Assembly: GCA_009760855.2 (NCBI GenBank)
Contig: WPIO01000007.1
Span: forward strand, 9,750,001-9,814,000
Reading direction: 5' to 3'
Length of the DNA: 64,000 nt
DNA from: Cristatella mucedo
Lineage: Eukaryota > Bryozoa > Phylactolaemata > Cristatellidae
Position numbers and translations under genes: made by a program. Below the pieces are notes generated by a model. It was not told the origin of the DNA. It did not search any database and worked only from the letters and a program-made list of their open reading frames with translations. Every line of letters starts with the position of its first letter. Position 1 is the stretch's first letter. Shown here in pieces: positions 63,285-64,000 of the stretch.

Positions 63285-63648
63285 AGATGCAAAGCCTGGA
63301 ACTCCCTCCCGACCTGCATCAGAACATCCCCTGACCTGACCACATTTAAAAGAAACTTAAAAACATACCTATTTAGGACAGCATTTAGTGGGTCCTTGTG
63401 ATTCGTCCTCGATGTGCTTATGCGTGCTGACACTGTTCATGCTGCCACTAACCACATTTGCATGCTGACCCAGTGCATGTAACCCCTAACCATGTTATTC
63501 ATTTTGTTTGTTTTTCAAGCATGATTTTACTTACTATTCTATTGCGTATCACTTTGCAGCAAATGTAAAGCGCCTAGAAAGAGATTAAGTTCTCTGAGGG
63601 CGCTTTATCAAGTGCAATATTATTATTATTATTATTAAGGGGAGAAAG
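63283..63648 (+). mobile_element. CR1/Rex1-like LINE (family A), very young 3' end
   Basis: Starts within ORF2 (AAGCCTGGAACTCCCTCCCG), then the full 3' UTR, a perfect terminal hairpin (63567-63606) and the (ATT)n tail. By eye it is essentially identical to the reverse complement of 24416-24760. Confidence 0.9.
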
Positions 63649-64000
63649 CCTTTGATTTTTCCACCTTGCGTACTAACTAGAATGCGTCTATCTTTGTCTA
63701 GTGTAATTTTCTCTATCTTAAGAAACCGTCACGTTGACCGCCACAAGGATCGTCAGGGACGTTCGGTTTGACGCTAAATTAGAAGACATTAAGCATTTAT
63801 GGACATCACATATGGATAGAATCGTGTCGCTATATTGTTTGGGCTTGACCTTAGCGAGCATAGACTGGGACGACCAACCATACCTAAGTTCTGCCAGCCG
63901 ATGGACTGATAGTTTGATTTTTGTAGGCATTTTTAAGCTTTCGATGAGTAGTCCTAGCAAGCTAAACATCTGCTGTGGACCGCGTGGCATCTGGGCTAGG
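63649..64000 (-). mobile_element. Old LINE linker region running off the window
   Basis: CGATGGACTGATAGTTTGAT..TAGGCATTTTTAAGCTTTCG..AGTAGTCCTAGCAAGCTAAAC aligns with the endonuclease-RT linker of the element at 26530-26650. It is the upstream continuation of the old minus-strand LINE. Confidence 0.55.

Overview
The window is nuclear DNA of a metazoan, most likely an invertebrate. The genes are split by GT-AG introns, and the families are animal ones (focal adhesion kinase, CCDC12). CpG is not depleted in the GC-rich exons. AT-rich intergenic DNA is packed with CR1/Rex1-type LINEs, tRNA-derived SINEs, Tc1-like remnants and very long microsatellites. The phylum cannot be fixed from the sequence alone.

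Left part (1-20.3 kb): a plus-strand focal adhesion kinase gene (FAK, PTK2 family). Five coding exons join in consistent phase: 5692-5779, 8304-9726, 16654-16948, 18080-18197 and 19048-20298. They encode 1057 residues: most of the FERM domain, the linker with the Src-binding autophosphorylation tyrosine, a complete kinase, a proline-rich segment and the C-terminal FAT domain with its stop. The 5' exons (about the first 105 residues by comparison with human) are not in the window. Intron 2 (6.9 kb) holds a compound microsatellite and a stack of nested LINEs.

Middle (20.3-36.7 kb): a convergent minus-strand gene, CCDC12, a spliceosome-associated protein of the cwf18 family. It is complete in three exons (36292-36159, 31960-31884, 23640-23432; 139 residues). 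Its introns are filled with LINEs, including the best-preserved reverse transcriptase of the window (24416-26740, minus). A fold-back element lies between the FAK and CCDC12 3' ends.

Right part (36.7-64 kb): mostly mobile DNA. It holds many CR1/Rex1-like LINE copies in both orientations, SINEs, a decayed transposase-like gene, a DNA element with CGACAAAA-type end repeats, and long (TA)n, (CA)n, (CT)n and GGCAG arrays. Between 51.5 and 54.6 kb a minus-strand gene of unknown identity is predicted from three tiny exons (47, 32 and 35 bp) and a 560-bp terminal exon, all phase-compatible. Several CpG-rich stretches (51.4-52.4, 54.5-56.1, 58.5-59.6 and 61.2-61.8 kb) may be promoter regions.

The most interesting structural signal is a two-stem hairpin shared by the 3' ends of the main LINE family and of a tRNA-derived SINE family. 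It suggests that the SINE borrows the LINE machinery. Two LINE 3' ends (24.4 kb and 63.3 kb) look almost identical, so this family was recently active. I saw no CRISPR array, rRNA or intact tRNA gene.
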